Of a stretch of 64,000 nucleotides of DNA, positions 1 to 12,326 are shown one piece after another. The translations under genes and the position numbers were made by a program. How positions within the stretch are numbered: the first letter of the stretch is position 1; each line of letters opens with the position of its first letter. Origin of the DNA: Taxillus chinensis (lineage: Eukaryota > Streptophyta > Magnoliopsida > Santalales > Loranthaceae); contig CM042084.1 in NCBI GenBank assembly GCA_023512835.1, positions 11,991,842-12,055,841 on the forward strand, written 5' to 3'. Below the pieces are notes generated by a model that saw nothing but the letters and a program-made list of their open reading frames with translations, did no database searches and had not been told where the DNA came from.

Positions 1-3000
1 GTATAATTGTATTGTGAATAAAACTTCATGCCGATTATAAACTAAAATTATAATTAGTCAATTCAATAAATATATTATAAGTGTCTCACATATCGTATAT
101 CTTAGTAATATTTTTTTTTATAAAAATAATGTTATTTTGATCTTCCATTAGGGTTCGGATCCCCGATATAAAGAATTGAAAACAAAGCAAACCTACATAA
201 TTTTTACATGATTTTGTATTTAAAAAAAAACACTACATATCAAAATAGTGTATGACGTATTATATACATAAACAATGTAATTTGGATGTACTACATCCAG
301 CAATTAGTTTTAATATGTTTAGACGACAAGAATTGTATGGTTTGTACTTGAAACTTGTGTCTTAAAAGTTTATCAAACATTAAAATAGGTAACTTTTGAC
401 CTACGATAATTTGTGTATGATCGTTAAATTTGAAGAACGTAGCATCATCAAAAGTATTCATCTTGTAACGTCACGTCTCTCTATACCCTCTCTCTGTTAT
501 GCCAGGCTCATCCCAAAACGTCCACAGCCATGTTCCCATGCCGACCACCAACAAGTCCGTCCATGAAAACATGAGAAGGAGCTCGAAATCACTGAAATTG
601 TTTACCGCTTCGTTGATGGCATCATACGTCGGTGTGAAGATTCCTATTGAAACTTGCAAATTCGGCAAGCTACAATTCAAGAAGTATAAAGAGTAAAAAA
701 AAATAGAGCTTTGATCAACCATAAATGTAGCGCTGGGCACTAATTTTTTTTAATCTACGTGGGCTATTATATTTTTTTAATAAATAAATATTTATATAAC
801 TAATTTACAGTATTTCTGTGAGGAATTCGACGGTTACAATTTTTTTTTTATCTTTTCTTCGACGAATTAGTAAGTTGTTATATCATCAAACAATACTCAA
901 AAATTATTCAATCCGATTATACTTAGCATCCTCTTTTTTAACACGGTTCTTCATTGATGTTGACCACATTCATGGTTGGTGGTATCCGCCGTTGCAGGGA
1001 GGTTAGATCTGGTCGGTCGAAGGTGTCGGTAGTAAATTTTATTTTAATAAAATAATATTATTAGTGTATTATTAATTTAATAATTAAAATGATTGATTAA
1101 TGTAAAATTATGGTGGCTGAAACTGTAGATTTAGGAATAATATGTATTTTTCATTTGAAGATATTTTAAAAATATTCTCGATTTCCCCTGGTTGCCATCA
1201 AGGTCGGACCATATACACAAGACGGTCTCAGGAATGCCATAAAACCAGCCACAAAATGAGTGCAAATTTTACTTAATTAAAGAAAGTTTATTTGGTTAAT
1301 GCAAAATTTAAAATGTGAATTTCAAACAAATAAGTTAAAAAGTGAAATTACTCAATAAAAATATTTGTCAAAATGCATTACTTCAATGTTGTTAAAGTCC
1401 AATCGGATTTAGATAAAGTAAACGTGATGGCGTGATAACAATACTGTTTAATTGATCATGATTTTATAACGATACTGCGAGTTAGTTACGCAAACATTTA
1501 TTCAAATTATAACTACCTTGTTGGTCCTTACATCTTCCCTTTTTATATTGGTCTCTGTGTTTGTTTAATTTATTCTTTTCCGTAAGTTTTAATTGTTATC
1601 ATCTTCACTTCAGTTATTGATCACAGGAACCATTCTTCGTGAACAGGGCAGAGCCGCAGAGCCATGAATGGATATAAGTGGAGCACAGATAAAAGGCACA
1701 GATATACATTGCATTATATGCATCATAGTTATGTGAGGTACAGCCAATGGCGCAAAGGGATCCTAGAGCCTAAAGTGCAAGGTGATCAGGTGCTTGCTTC
1801 ATGACTTAATCCTATTGTAGGGGAAAACTACATATATAAGAGGCATATCAATCATTCCTCACTGAATAAATTAATTAAGCAGGCATCTTCGAGGCCAGAA
1901 GATGGAACATTGAAATTGGAATATGAAGCACTGTGTCTTATCTTTCTCCAAGGACGCGCAGGAGGTGGATGTGATTACTTAACGAGACCCATCTCATTTT
2001 CCATTTTCCACCAATTCAGTCAACAATTCAAAATTCGTTCCCTGCCTGCAATTCCGCCGATTCCTTTGATTCGTCAAAATTGACAACAGCATCGCTAAGA
2101 AGGCCATCGTCAGAGGTGGAAGCCAAAGTGGGTGGGCGTTATGCGAGTGTCGAGGCCTCTTCAAATTGAAGCATGCTCCACTGAAATCATATATAAAGTA
2201 AAGGCAACACGTTCAGCTTAGCATGCAGGCGTCCTGGGGGAAGCAAAGGCAGCATATCCCATTTTCCATAGTTGAAATTTATTCTGCATAACCTGACAAG
2301 GTTGCTGGTTTTTGTTTTCACGTTTCTTTTCCATCAGTTGATTATTGGAAGAACAATAATTGACTGATACGTACAGAAAGAAATGAATTAATAAATTATT
2401 CTGCAATGCACCTTTGCCCTGTATTTGGTCATGCAGTGTATGTATTTGGTCATGCAGTGCACCTTTGCCCTGTATCAGCGTATTAGCCAGAATTGTTGGA
2501 ATGTAGTATATATGCGGGGGTAGTAATATATTTGGCAGAATATTTTCAGGATAGTAAAATTTGTAAAAAAAAAAAAAACACTTTTTATATAGTTACCATT
2601 GTTAAAAAATTACTAGAAAAATAATAAGAATGCTAATAAAAGAAAAAAAAACTAATTCATTACATAAAAAAAAACGTGGCCATCTTAGCTTGGTTCTCAT
2701 TTGTGTCAAGTTTGAGACTTTTGTACAATCAGGCCTTCAGCCGAGAGCTGCAAACCTAGTGTATCTTGACCGGGACAAGCATGCTGGATCTGCATACGAG
2801 CACGCTACAACAAATTCGAACAAACAAATGTGCTTGAACCATTACAATTAATTATAATAACACAAAAAATAAAACGTAGTCTGACAGTTGGGCATGGTAT
2901 GTATATCAATTAACATTGTGGCGTGGCATGCTACTGTAATGGATATAATTGTTACGCTACAAGCACACTAGATCTGAATTAATTGTAACTAGAATAACAA

Positions 3001-4044
3001 AAAAAATAAAACACAATAGATAATTCTACAACAAATTCGAAAACAAATCAAATCAATTACAATTATATCCACCAGTATAAGATATGAAGCCAGCCAATCA
3101 AGAAATGCAACAATACTACTAAAGGCATGCATTGAAAACACAAATTCAGATCCACAAAAACGCACCAAAAATTAAAACACCTCAAAACATAGCAATGCCA
3201 ATCAATAAGACCTATCACTGGGAGATTCGGAAGCATGGGTTTATCACCTAAAACATTGATGCTAAAAATGATGATCTAAGATTGATATAAAACGGAGAGG
3301 AGTTTATAAAGTGTGAGACTCCAATGAGAGAGATCATATAGATAGATTAAAGAGACAAAGAGATTGTACAGGAGTTTTGAGCAACACCTCCACAGCACAA
3401 TACCGAGCAAACGACTTAAGTTATGAGCAACACCTCCACAAGGCATAATTATGTTAAAATTATATAATGATCGAAATTAGAATTCATTTTATAATATATT
3501 AAAATAATAATAATTTAATTAAAAATAACAAAAGATTATTTCCACATCAAAAACTTAGAATGAAAATAATATTTTACTATTTTTAATTTTTAATTTTTAT
3601 ATCCAAAACTACATATCACATTTTGAAAGAAAAAAAAACAGACAACCAAATATGCCCTAAACATTCACAAGCTAAATTTAAAAAAAGTAAAATTTATGAC
3701 TAAATTTGGACTAAAGTTTGTTGAGATCCAAGCAAACAATAGACCACCCAACTCTCACGGTTAGCAATGCAAATGGACAAAGGAAAACAAAAGTCGGAGC
3801 AGCGCTCCTTTGTTGCTGATTTTCCATCGAAAAATAGATAAACATTGACCTTAACAATCCGAAAAAAATCTTGGACCAATATATCATACAGACTGACATT
3901 TCTTCATATTGATGGAAACCAGAAAAAAGCACATCAGCCACATAAAGTCAAAGCCAGAGAAGACACTGCAGGGACAGTTATCCATTTCTACGTGCTGATG
4001 AAGTGTGCCTAAATCAATAACTCAAAAGCCACACCCATGTAACA
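1..4044. other. Intergenic AT-rich DNA downstream of PBG1
   Basis: No gene can be supported here. The sequence is strongly AT-rich with many homopolymer A/T runs. Short open frames (for example 471-740 minus, 2630-2851 plus, 3711-3941 minus) show no family motif that I recognise and no exon-like neighbours. The right-hand few hundred bases should contain the 3' UTR and polyadenylation region of the minus-strand proteasome gene that ends at 4045. A short duplicated phrase lies at 3380-3455 (GAGCAACACCTCCACA twice). No tRNA or rRNA was recognised. Confidence 0.6.
2408..2475. repeat. Short interleaved tandem duplication
   Basis: GCACCTTTGCCCTGTAT occurs at 2408-2424 and again at 2459-2475. Between and overlapping these, TGTATTTGGTCATGCAGTG occurs at 2420-2438 and 2441-2459. 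This is a small local duplication in non-coding DNA; no function is inferred. Confidence 0.8.
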
Positions 4045-4158
4045 CTACCACGACCCCTCCACACCGGCTGATGGATCCCGGAAAGCTGAAAATCCCCAGA
4101 AGGTCTTCAACGAATAGGGCTCAGAAACCCATGCACCCTCTTCCGTGATTTTTGCAAT
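4045..4158 (-). CDS. PBG1: PBG1 last exon (exon 7)
   Basis: The acceptor reads TATGCAG then ATTGCAAAAATC. It encodes IAKITEEGAWVSEPYSLKTF and ends GVEGSW then TAG (4045-4047). The tryptophan-terminated tail is typical of the plant beta7 subunit. Confidence 0.92.
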   Translation of the reverse strand: MAKITEEGAWVSEPYSLKTFWGFSAFRDPSAGVEGSW

Positions 4159-6859
4159 CTGCATATTTTGAAAGGGTTGTGATTTAATGGTGCAATCTGA
4201 TTCACATCATCAGAACAGGTATGTCACATCCAACGATAAGCTGCTGGCAACATTTTTATCTAATTTCAAAGCTAGATCAACCTTATTTGTTGCAATGGTA
4301 ATAAGCTAGATCAACCCGCAGACAACATGAAAATAATAGGCCAAAAATGCTAAGCCAAAGCAGAATACCTCATGCAGTCAAGCAAATATGCAGTTCAATG
4401 TAGAAAGGTGTTAGATGCAGCAGTTGAAAGGGAAACCGTGAATCAATATGAACACCAGTTTGCTCAAGCGTTTCAAATACCATATGCATGCAGGCACCCA
4501 TTGAACTAATATTTAGAGAAGTTAGATAAACTAACTACATATTTTTTTTTGGAGGGTACGAGGATGCAACCAGTGAGTAAATTTTAAAGAAGAAACAAAC
4601 CTGATGCTTATTCACAGCTGACCTATCCCGATACAAAAGCACACGCATGCATTTTTCCAGTAACTTAACACCCTCTTCAAATGTTAGGTCTTCCTTCCAT
4701 TCATCTCGTAGAATGGGGCGCGCAAGGTGATTTCCAAACCCAGTTGCAACGTGATTGTCCTCAAAATGCACACCAATCATGCTAACCTGAATGGGCCTCA
4801 CAATTATCAACAATTACTCATCTATATAAAATTTCATAGCATCATAATATGCACCAGAAAATAAGAGGAAAACTAGAAATGAAGATTACCATCCCAAGAT
4901 ACTTCTGTCCATTTTTTACCCCTCCAAGAACCAGTGAGTTCCATAATGGGTTGAACTTGTTACGCCTATTGTACATCACACGAGAGAGATAACTGTGAAT
5001 TTCTTTTGGGCCAAGAGAATTACCGTCATCCCACATGTTATCAGATAAGCTGCCATAAAACAGTAACAAAAAACAATTATTAAACAAAAAAAACAAGACA
5101 ATATCATATGACATAAGACATTCAATGACACTGAATGTCGGCCATGAAATCTTCTGTTAATTTCATTTCTAAGTGTCTAACTTTCGAGCATGTCTCATAG
5201 TAAAAAACTTAAGCAATATATTTAGAAGTTTAGTAAAGCAGATTAAAATGACCAGAGAGATATTATACAAAAATAACTAAAATATAAAATAAAAAGGAAA
5301 TTGTCTAAAAAGATATTACAACATGAAAACACAAACAACTTTAAGATGCATTACGTACGGCTTCAAAAATAGTAAATGAACAACAAATAGCTTAGTCAAC
5401 AAAAAGGCAAACAGCACAATCTTTAAATATAATTCATTTAAAATTTTAGCCTCTAAGAGCTCTCACAATGAAATAGCTAAATATTTTAATAAATTTACCT
5501 ATATAGAATAATATTGACCATAAATTTGATTCGAAATATGTATCTTAACTAAAAACTTTATTAAATACCAAACTTCGAGGCACCGACTATTCAAATTTAA
5601 TTAGCCGGTGCCTCAAAGTTTAATATTTAATAAAAAAAATTAGATAAAAAACATATTTTGAGTTAAATTTATGGCCTATATTACTCCACGTAAGCAAATT
5701 TGATGAAATATTTGAATATTCTACTGTGAGTGCTCTAAAAATATAACGAACAACAAGCACTGAGGTTATGAAATTAATCATTTTTAAGAAATAGCATTTA
5801 TTGCATATTTTCAAACAGGAAATGCAAGTAATATACAATAGCATGTATTTTGTTAAATTCAATTCGCATAAATATGAAAATGTAAATGGATTGTCATTAA
5901 AATTTGTTATAAAACTTACATAAGCTCGTTGAGATAGCGTAATATCTCTTGGAAGTCACTAATTTCTCCACTGGCGCCTAGAAGGGAATGTTTTCCAATA
6001 GGTTTCACTCGCTCCAAACTCTTGTATCTCAAAGTAGAACCATATGAACCTAACATTCATATGGTGCAAATAAATGAACAAATTTTAAATCATTCAAGTG
6101 TACATGATCAAAACAACTAGAGCAGGGAGTTATCTTTTTTAGTCATTTAAAAAGAAAAAAAAAACTTGAGCAAGATATAATTTCAGAAGAATTTTGTAAC
6201 TAGATCCCAAAGAGTCTTGCACCCCCCCCCCCCCCCCCCCCCCAACTCCCCACAAGAAAAAAAAATGGTGTCGTAAAAGCAGAAAAATAACGTGCCCGTG
6301 TTCCTAAACACATACAAAATCTACTGCGTAATAAATAACATTCTCAGTAGAAAAATAAAAACATAATAGTTATTATTATTATAAATTTCTGACCTCCCAT
6401 GTCCGCAGCCATCAAAATTCCATCCTTATACTTAATAGCTATGACAGAAGATCCAGTAACATATGGAGACCTGTTCATAAAATTATTTAATAATTACATA
6501 AAACGTGAAATTAATACTAAACCCTACAAACGATGAGCGTACAGTAACTTCCCCTAGGCTTCTCCCTGGGAAACCTAGGCCGTGCGCACAGATAACCAAA
6601 TCAACGAACATATACTAAAAATACTTCGCGAAGGTTAAGATTAGAGAGATTATTGAGTGAATTACAAGGTTCTTTGAGAATCCTCGGCCCCTACGAGGGT
6701 GGGGTAGGCTCTGGTTGGCTCATACGGCTGCATAGAGGTCGAAGAAGAAAGTAATCAAGACGGTGAACGATTTGGTAACATAATTACAGGAGAGAAAGGT
6801 GATAACCGAAGCTGCTACGTACCGCCATTGTCGGATTCGATTCCGAAGGTCGTAGGTAT
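4045..6859 (-). CDS. PBG1: 20S proteasome subunit beta type-4 (beta7), PBG1-like, start codon lost
   Basis: Exons on the minus strand: complement(join(4045..4158, 4601..4786, 4890..5049, 5920..6049, 6394..6470, 6666..6690, 6823..6859)). They total 729 nt, 242 codons plus TAG, close to the roughly 246-residue plant family length. All six introns are GT-AG and every phase fits. Diagnostic segments are TTFGIESDNG, SQRTLSPYVTG, YKDGILMAADMGG, GKHSLLGASGEISDFQEILR, MWDDGNSLGPKE, VMYNRRNKFNPLWN, GFGNHLARPILRDEW, EKCMRVLLYRDRSA and the C-terminal FSAFRDPSAGVEGSW. By family knowledge this is a structural, non-catalytic beta subunit of the 20S core, acting in cytosol and nucleus. Oddity: the codon where Met is expected is ATA (6857-6859), and no ATG lies upstream in frame before a stop. 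It may be a decaying duplicate, a non-AUG start or an assembly error. The rest of the frame is intact. Confidence 0.9.
4601..5049 (-). CDS. PBG1: PBG1 exons 5 and 6
   Basis: Exon 5 is 4890-5049 and exon 6 is 4601-4786, separated by a 103-bp intron. Exon 5 starts inside the codon shared with exon 4 (AT|C) and ends with ...LGM. Exon 6 opens with VSMIG and ends NKHQ. The sequence is uninterrupted and highly conserved in type, with no stop or frameshift. Confidence 0.92.
5920..6859 (-). CDS. PBG1: PBG1 exons 1-4 with a 25-nt micro-exon
   Basis: Exon 4 (5920-6049) encodes SYGSTLRYKSLERVKPIG onward. Exon 3 (6394-6470) encodes SPYVTGSSVIAIKYKDG onward. Exon 2 (6666-6690) is only 25 nt and encodes AEDSQRTL with split codons at both ends. 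Exon 1 (6823-6859) supplies TTFGIESDNG. Exon 1 ends in phase 1 and exon 2 in phase 2, and both joins are in frame only if the micro-exon is included. Relative to the Arabidopsis-type N terminus, a short SMKI-like stretch appears to be missing. Confidence 0.78.
6222..6243. repeat. Poly(C) run of 22 bases
   Basis: An uninterrupted run of 22 C on the plus strand (G on the transcribed strand) inside PBG1 intron 3. Its length is probably unstable, or imprecisely sequenced. Confidence 0.9.
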
Positions 6860-7277
6860 CCAATGTCGATGAAGGTTGAAGGAACCAACAGGCGATGTTT
6901 GTTATTGTTACCCACAGACCGGAGGCCTGTACGTCCCTCAGTCTCTTTGCGACTCTCGTACGGTCGTGCCTTCCTGCTCAAGAAATTTCATGAAAAAAAT
7001 CCACTCATTAAATATATATTAAAATTATTATTTTATAGTATAGTAAATAATGAAATTAAAATGGTTGCTTGTTTCGGCGGATACTCGTTCTAGGGACTAG
7101 GCATGTCAATTTTAATCCACCCCTACCTGATACATCCTCAAGTCTTTTTTTTTTAGGTAATAAAAATTTTTATTAAAAATAAAGTACACAAGAAGTGCAC
7201 TAAGAAAAAAATAACAAGAGAATAAAAAAAAACAAACTAGCAACATCCAGCTCAAAAGGAACACTCATCAATAATAT

Positions 7278-8009
7278 TCACAATACAAGAAAAACATAAA
7301 CCCGAGGTAGAGAGCCACTCAAGAAGAGAACGCAAGACACAGGCTTTAAGTTCCACCACGCAAAGCACACGATTATCAAACAGCCTAGCATTCCGCTCGC
7401 GCCAAAGACACCACAATATACAATGAGGAATAACACGCCAAAGTGGCGCCCCGGCGACCCACACAACCAGCCCAAACAAGAAAACAAATCAACCACACCG
7501 CGAGGCATCTCCCAAAGCAGCCCAAACAAACCAAGAAACATGTCCCAAAGCTCCCGGGTAAACGGGCAATGAAGAAAAATGTGATCAATAGACTCAGCGG
7601 CCACCTGACACAAGAAACAACGGCTAACCACCATCATACCACGACGGCGCAAGTTGTCTGCCGTAAGGATCCTCCCAAGCACTGCAGACCAAACAAAGAA
7701 ACTCACCCAAGGAGGGACCGGAACCTTCCAGACCAACCTCCACGGAAAGCAAGGAGGGGCGTCCGGGGTGAGAAGAGAATAGAAGGACCGTACACTAAAG
7801 CCAACCGTCGGAGCATGCCGCCAACACAACCGGTCCAGCGCGGTCCGGGAGGGGCGACTGGAATACAAAAGAGCAAAGAAGGAGGAAAAAGATTCCAACT
7901 CCCAATCCTGGGCCGGACGCAAAAAAGACACCTCCCAATGCAAGGAATCCCCTCGAGCCTGTAGAAAATCAGCCACACAGCCATCCCTGCGACAAGCAAG
8001 ACGGTACAA
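7278..8009 (-). pseudogene. LINE ORF2 C-terminal zf-RVT domain
   Basis: Open frame with WKVPVPPWVSFFVWSAVLG, then ILTADNLRRRGM, CFLC and DHIFLHCPFTRELW. This is the Cys/His-rich zinc-binding region typical of the C terminus of plant L1 reverse transcriptases. It matches the homologous remnants at 26600-27370 and 62322-63005 in layout. Confidence 0.85.
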
Positions 8010-8215
8010 CTCCAGGTAGGCCCCTCACAAAGGTACCTGACCACACCAAATATCATCCCAAAACCGAATAGAGGAGCCATCCCCCACAACAAAAGCAACC
8101 AACTGAGAGAAGGAATCCCAATGCGAACGGATAGCCTTCCAACATCCCACCCCATGAGGACCACGCGGGACCCGAGACATCCAACCCCCCTCCAGGGCAC
8201 CAAATTTCACCGCAA

Positions 8216-9586
8216 TCACTTGCCTCCACAAGGCAGCCCGAACCGCCAAAGCCACTTACCAAGAAGAGCCGTGTTAAAGCGACAGATCCACTTGATAGCG
8301 AGACCACCCTGAGCAAGGGGCCGACAAACAGATGCCCACCGAACCAAATGAGGGCGGGCCACCGCCACTGTAGAACCCCATAGAAAATTCCGTTGGATCT
8401 GCTCAATCTGGGAGGCCACCGCAGCAGGAATAGAGAAAAGAGATAAAAAATAGGTAGGCAAACCGGAGAGTGTGCTCTTGATCAAAGTAAGCCGACCACC
8501 CTTGGAAAGATAAATCCGCTTCCACCCCGCTAGCTGACGTTCCATCTTCTCAATAAGCGGATGCCAAATAGAGGAACACTGGAAAGCAGCCCCCAAAGGC
8601 AGGCCCAAATAAGTAAGAGGCAGCTGAGAAGTAGTGCACCCAAGAATAGCCGCAAGTTCCCTCAAATGAGGCACCACCCCAACAGGCACTAACTCGGACT
8701 TGCCTAAATTGATGTGTAACCCCGAAAGAGCCTCAAACCAAACAAGGAGGGCACGTAAATGGAAAAGATGCTCAGGGTCAGGCTCACAAAAAAGCAGAGT
8801 ATCATCCGCAAAGAGCAAATGAGAGATCACCAAACGCCTGCCACCACTAGATCCCACAGAAAACCCTGAGAGCAACCCAAGAGCAGAAGCAGAAGCAACC
8901 AAATGGCTAAAAGCCTCCATAACGAGAAGGAAAAGCAGTGGGGACAAAGGATCCCCCTAACGAAGGCCGCGAGAACTCGAAAAGAAACCACAGGGGCTGC
9001 CATTCACCAATACCAAAAAGCGGACAGTAGAGATACAAAAAGAAATCCAATGTTGCCACCGAGGAGAAAAGCCACACCGCCGTAAAAGATAAAGGAGAAA
9101 ACCCCAATGAATATGATCATAGGCCTTCTCCAAATCCAACTTGCATAACAAGCCAGGGAGAGAGTCCTTCAATCGGTTGTCCAGGCACTCATTAGCAATA
9201 AGGACGGAATCCAGGATCTGTCTACCATGGACGAAAGCACTCTGAGACGGGGAGATGATTTTCCCGAGCACCCCCTACAACCGACGAGCCAGAAGCTTAG
9301 CAATGATTTTATACATACCACCCACTAAGCTGATCGGTCGAAAGTCCCGAATAGCCGTAGCCCCATGCTTCTTGGGGATAAGAGCAAGAAAAGTGGGATT
9401 GAGACTGCGCTCAAAAGAGTGATGCTCATAAAATTCAGCACAAACCGCCAAGACATCCGAGCGCACCACACTCCAACAACGCTGATAAAAAGTGAGAGAA
9501 AAGCCATCGGGACCAGAGGCCTTGTCCCTATTGCAACTGCGAACAGCCTGCTCAATCTCCTCCTCCGAAAAGGCCGGTCCAGCCAC
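8216..9586 (-). pseudogene. LINE ORF2 reverse transcriptase (broken)
   Basis: Reading 9586 to 8216: [46 protein letters not shown] (9275-9586); [20 protein letters not shown] and [17 protein letters not shown] (8957-9271); then [35 protein letters not shown] and [10 protein letters not shown] (8216-8947). The FADD catalytic motif is kept. The three blocks are in different frames or separated by a stop, so no full enzyme can be made. Confidence 0.9.
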
Positions 9587-11728
9587 GACGTATCCTCACG
9601 AGAAAGAGCATCAAAAGGAAGCTCATCAAGAAGAGGCCGACGGACCCCATCCTCCCAAAAAAGGCCCTCATAAAAATGAACAATATGCTCCCGAATAACC
9701 CCCTGATCAGAAGACAAACCATCATCCAAATGCATAACCCCGATGAAGTTTTGGCGCCGATGGGAATTCGCCAAACAATGAAAGAAATGAGAATTCTTAT
9801 CCCCCTCCTTCAACCACAAAGCACGAGACCTTTGACGCCAAGAGATCTCCTCCTGCACAAGAAGCTTCTCAAGCTGGGTAGTCATGGCTACACGCTGCCC
9901 CGCCTCCTCCTCGGACAAAGGACGTAATGCAGCAGCCCGATCAATAGCCTCTAGCGCCGCCATGCATGAGTGCTTGCGTGAGAGAACGTGCCCAAAGACA
10001 TCGGCATTCCACCAACGCAAATCCCCCTTCAAGAGCCTCAACTTGGCAGCAAACACAAAGCTAGGAACCCCCTCCACACGGTAGGACTCCCACCATTCCC
10101 GAGCCCGATCAACAAAACCATCAGCCAAAAACCACATCAACTCAAACCGAAAAGGCCGCCGGGAGCGACAAACAGGACCACAATCCAAGGCCATAGGAAA
10201 ATGATCAGAATGGAGGCGACACAGCCGCCGCTGAAAAATAGAAGCAAACCACCCAGCCCACTCAGCAGTAAACAAAAAACGATCAAGTCGAGAGAAAGAG
10301 GCAGAAACCCTATTGTTGGACCACGTAAACGTTGTAAGACCCGCAAAATTTTTAGCTATTTAAGTTCTTCCTTAAAGAGTAATAATAATAAAATAATAAT
10401 AATGTTATTGTTAACAATAGTTAGAAAGGATATTTTGGATATTATCACGATAAAAATAAGCATCCAATATGGTCATTCAAATAGCATGTGACTAATAAGT
10501 AGTCGTTAAAATAGTAACTAGCCGTTATGAATAGTATCCGTTTGGACTTCCATAAATAGGTATGAGCATGAGATTTTATTTATAAGAGAGTATAGAAATA
10601 AGAAGAATAATAATAAGAGTTATGGCATCAAGTTCTCAAGTACCGCCATCCGAGAATAGTGTACGAGATGAAGATCGGCGAGCAATACGACTTGAAGTTA
10701 CAAAGCTATGCTTTGCTATAGATGAGCTAAATGCTCGTGTCCAATGGCCGCAATATAATGCGACGAGACACAGGGAGAAGTTTGAGGTTATTCGTGCACA
10801 ACCACGACAATGTTAGCCGAAGGGTTGTGTAGCTCTACCGCCGAAGCACAACACGTCCTACGACATACGCTAATATAATTCAAGAAATTTTACGAAGGCC
10901 ATAGAATATGATATTAATGTTTATGTTTAGGATTATAATATTTTATGCTATAATGTTATCTTACTTTATTGTTTATTGATTATGCAATTATATTATTTTA
11001 ACGTAAATATTAAATATGTTATATAAAAAAAAAAATTCTTATATGTCATAAAACGTTTAGATGCTATATATTATGTCATTTAGTTTCTTAAACCAAATTA
11101 CTATGGGTAAGTAAGTATTACAAGCCTTAACTTTACCAAAAGTATGAAACATAGGTAAGACCCAAAAATTTGAATAAGGCAGATTCTGGAGGTCCCATTC
11201 AAAAATTCATAACTTGAGTTATACAGATCCAATTGACATGAAACCAAAGCCCATTTGTTCCTTTATCACTTAGCTAAAACGTGTAAAAATTTCAGAATTT
11301 AATATGAAGCCAATCAATTCCAGAAGTTAAAATACTACACATAGGTTCAGTGTGAACGGGTAAACATTTTAGTATGACTTTAAAATTCAATAACTTTTGT
11401 TATACACATGTGAAAATTATAAAATTGATACCCATTTGTAGATATTTAAGTCAGTAATGCAATACAATTGGCCGTTTGTCAAAAACTATAAAATTAAAAA
11501 TGTTATAATTGAATTAGTAGGGAGTACACCAATGTGGACTTTTTCTCCAAAGGAACCTTCTAGGTTTAAAAGTCTTAAAACATTTTTTTAATGGTAGGAG
11601 GAGATAACCACTTTTTTAATAAGAGATAATATGAAGAAAAGTATTATATATATTTTAAATAATTTAATTTAATGCCAAAGTCAAATTCGTACACTATTTT
11701 TCACACTATTACACCTACCATCCTTGCC

Positions 11729-11736
11729 TATATAAG
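11729..11736 (+). promoter_or_regulatory. Candidate LTR promoter TATA box
   Basis: TATATAAG followed about 30 bp later by a pyrimidine-rich, CA-containing stretch (TCTTAATACACAAATCCC). This is the usual layout of a plant retrotransposon U3/R promoter. The plus orientation agrees with reading the LTR from 10333 to 13322. Confidence 0.5.
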
Positions 11737-12298
11737 GAGTGTCTTGCCTCTCCTCTTAATACACAAATCCCTCAAGCCACACCACGAAATTCCCTCTCAA
11801 AACACTCCCTTAAGCCCTCTTAACACCCCAAATACTCTACTCAAATCCTCTTTTGCTTTTGGTACTTACCAAGCGTCGAAGTTCTACAAAAGGTTCTAGA
11901 TACGGAAGATCGTAAGGAACGACTTCCAAAATGAATTCTCCTGGCAATCGCCCTTCCTTCTGCAACCCCAATTGTTAATGCTTAACCTCACAGCTATCCC
12001 CATCCTTATCTCCTCCTGATCTTCCCTTTAGACCCGTGTCTAATATCCCCTCATGGTTAAGGTGGAAGACACGTAGGAAAAATAAGCTTTATCGCACGTC
12101 TTTTCCGTTCACCCAATACAAGAAGTAAATCTTATTCAAAAAACTCTCAAGGCATATAACCTAGTTAGTGCACAACTCAAGGCTTATGATGCATGGGATC
12201 GAAATAGGATATGGAACGACAATAAAAGTGGGAACCCAAATTAATATTCAACCCCACAAGCACGGTATGCCTATTAAAAGATATAAGTTAAAGTATGA

Positions 12299-12326
12299 TA
12301 TATATATATATATATATATATATAAA
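12299..12326. repeat. (TA)n microsatellite
   Basis: About 14 TA units inside the LTR unit. Confidence 0.9.

Noticed and set aside
471..740. 89-codon minus-strand frame with hydrophobic stretches
   Set aside because: Membrane-protein-like composition (WTDLLVVGMGTWLWTFW), but no recognisable family, no splice partners and no flanking exons. Kept as unsupported.
7443..10491. Plus-strand frames over the LINE (for example 7443-7964 and 9988-10491)
   Set aside because: They are antisense shadows of the minus-strand reverse transcriptase; their basic, proline-rich composition has no family features.
10622..10816. 64-codon frame MASSSQVPPSENS in the LTR
   Set aside because: Inside the LTR unit and too short. 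No gag or host similarity that I can recognise.
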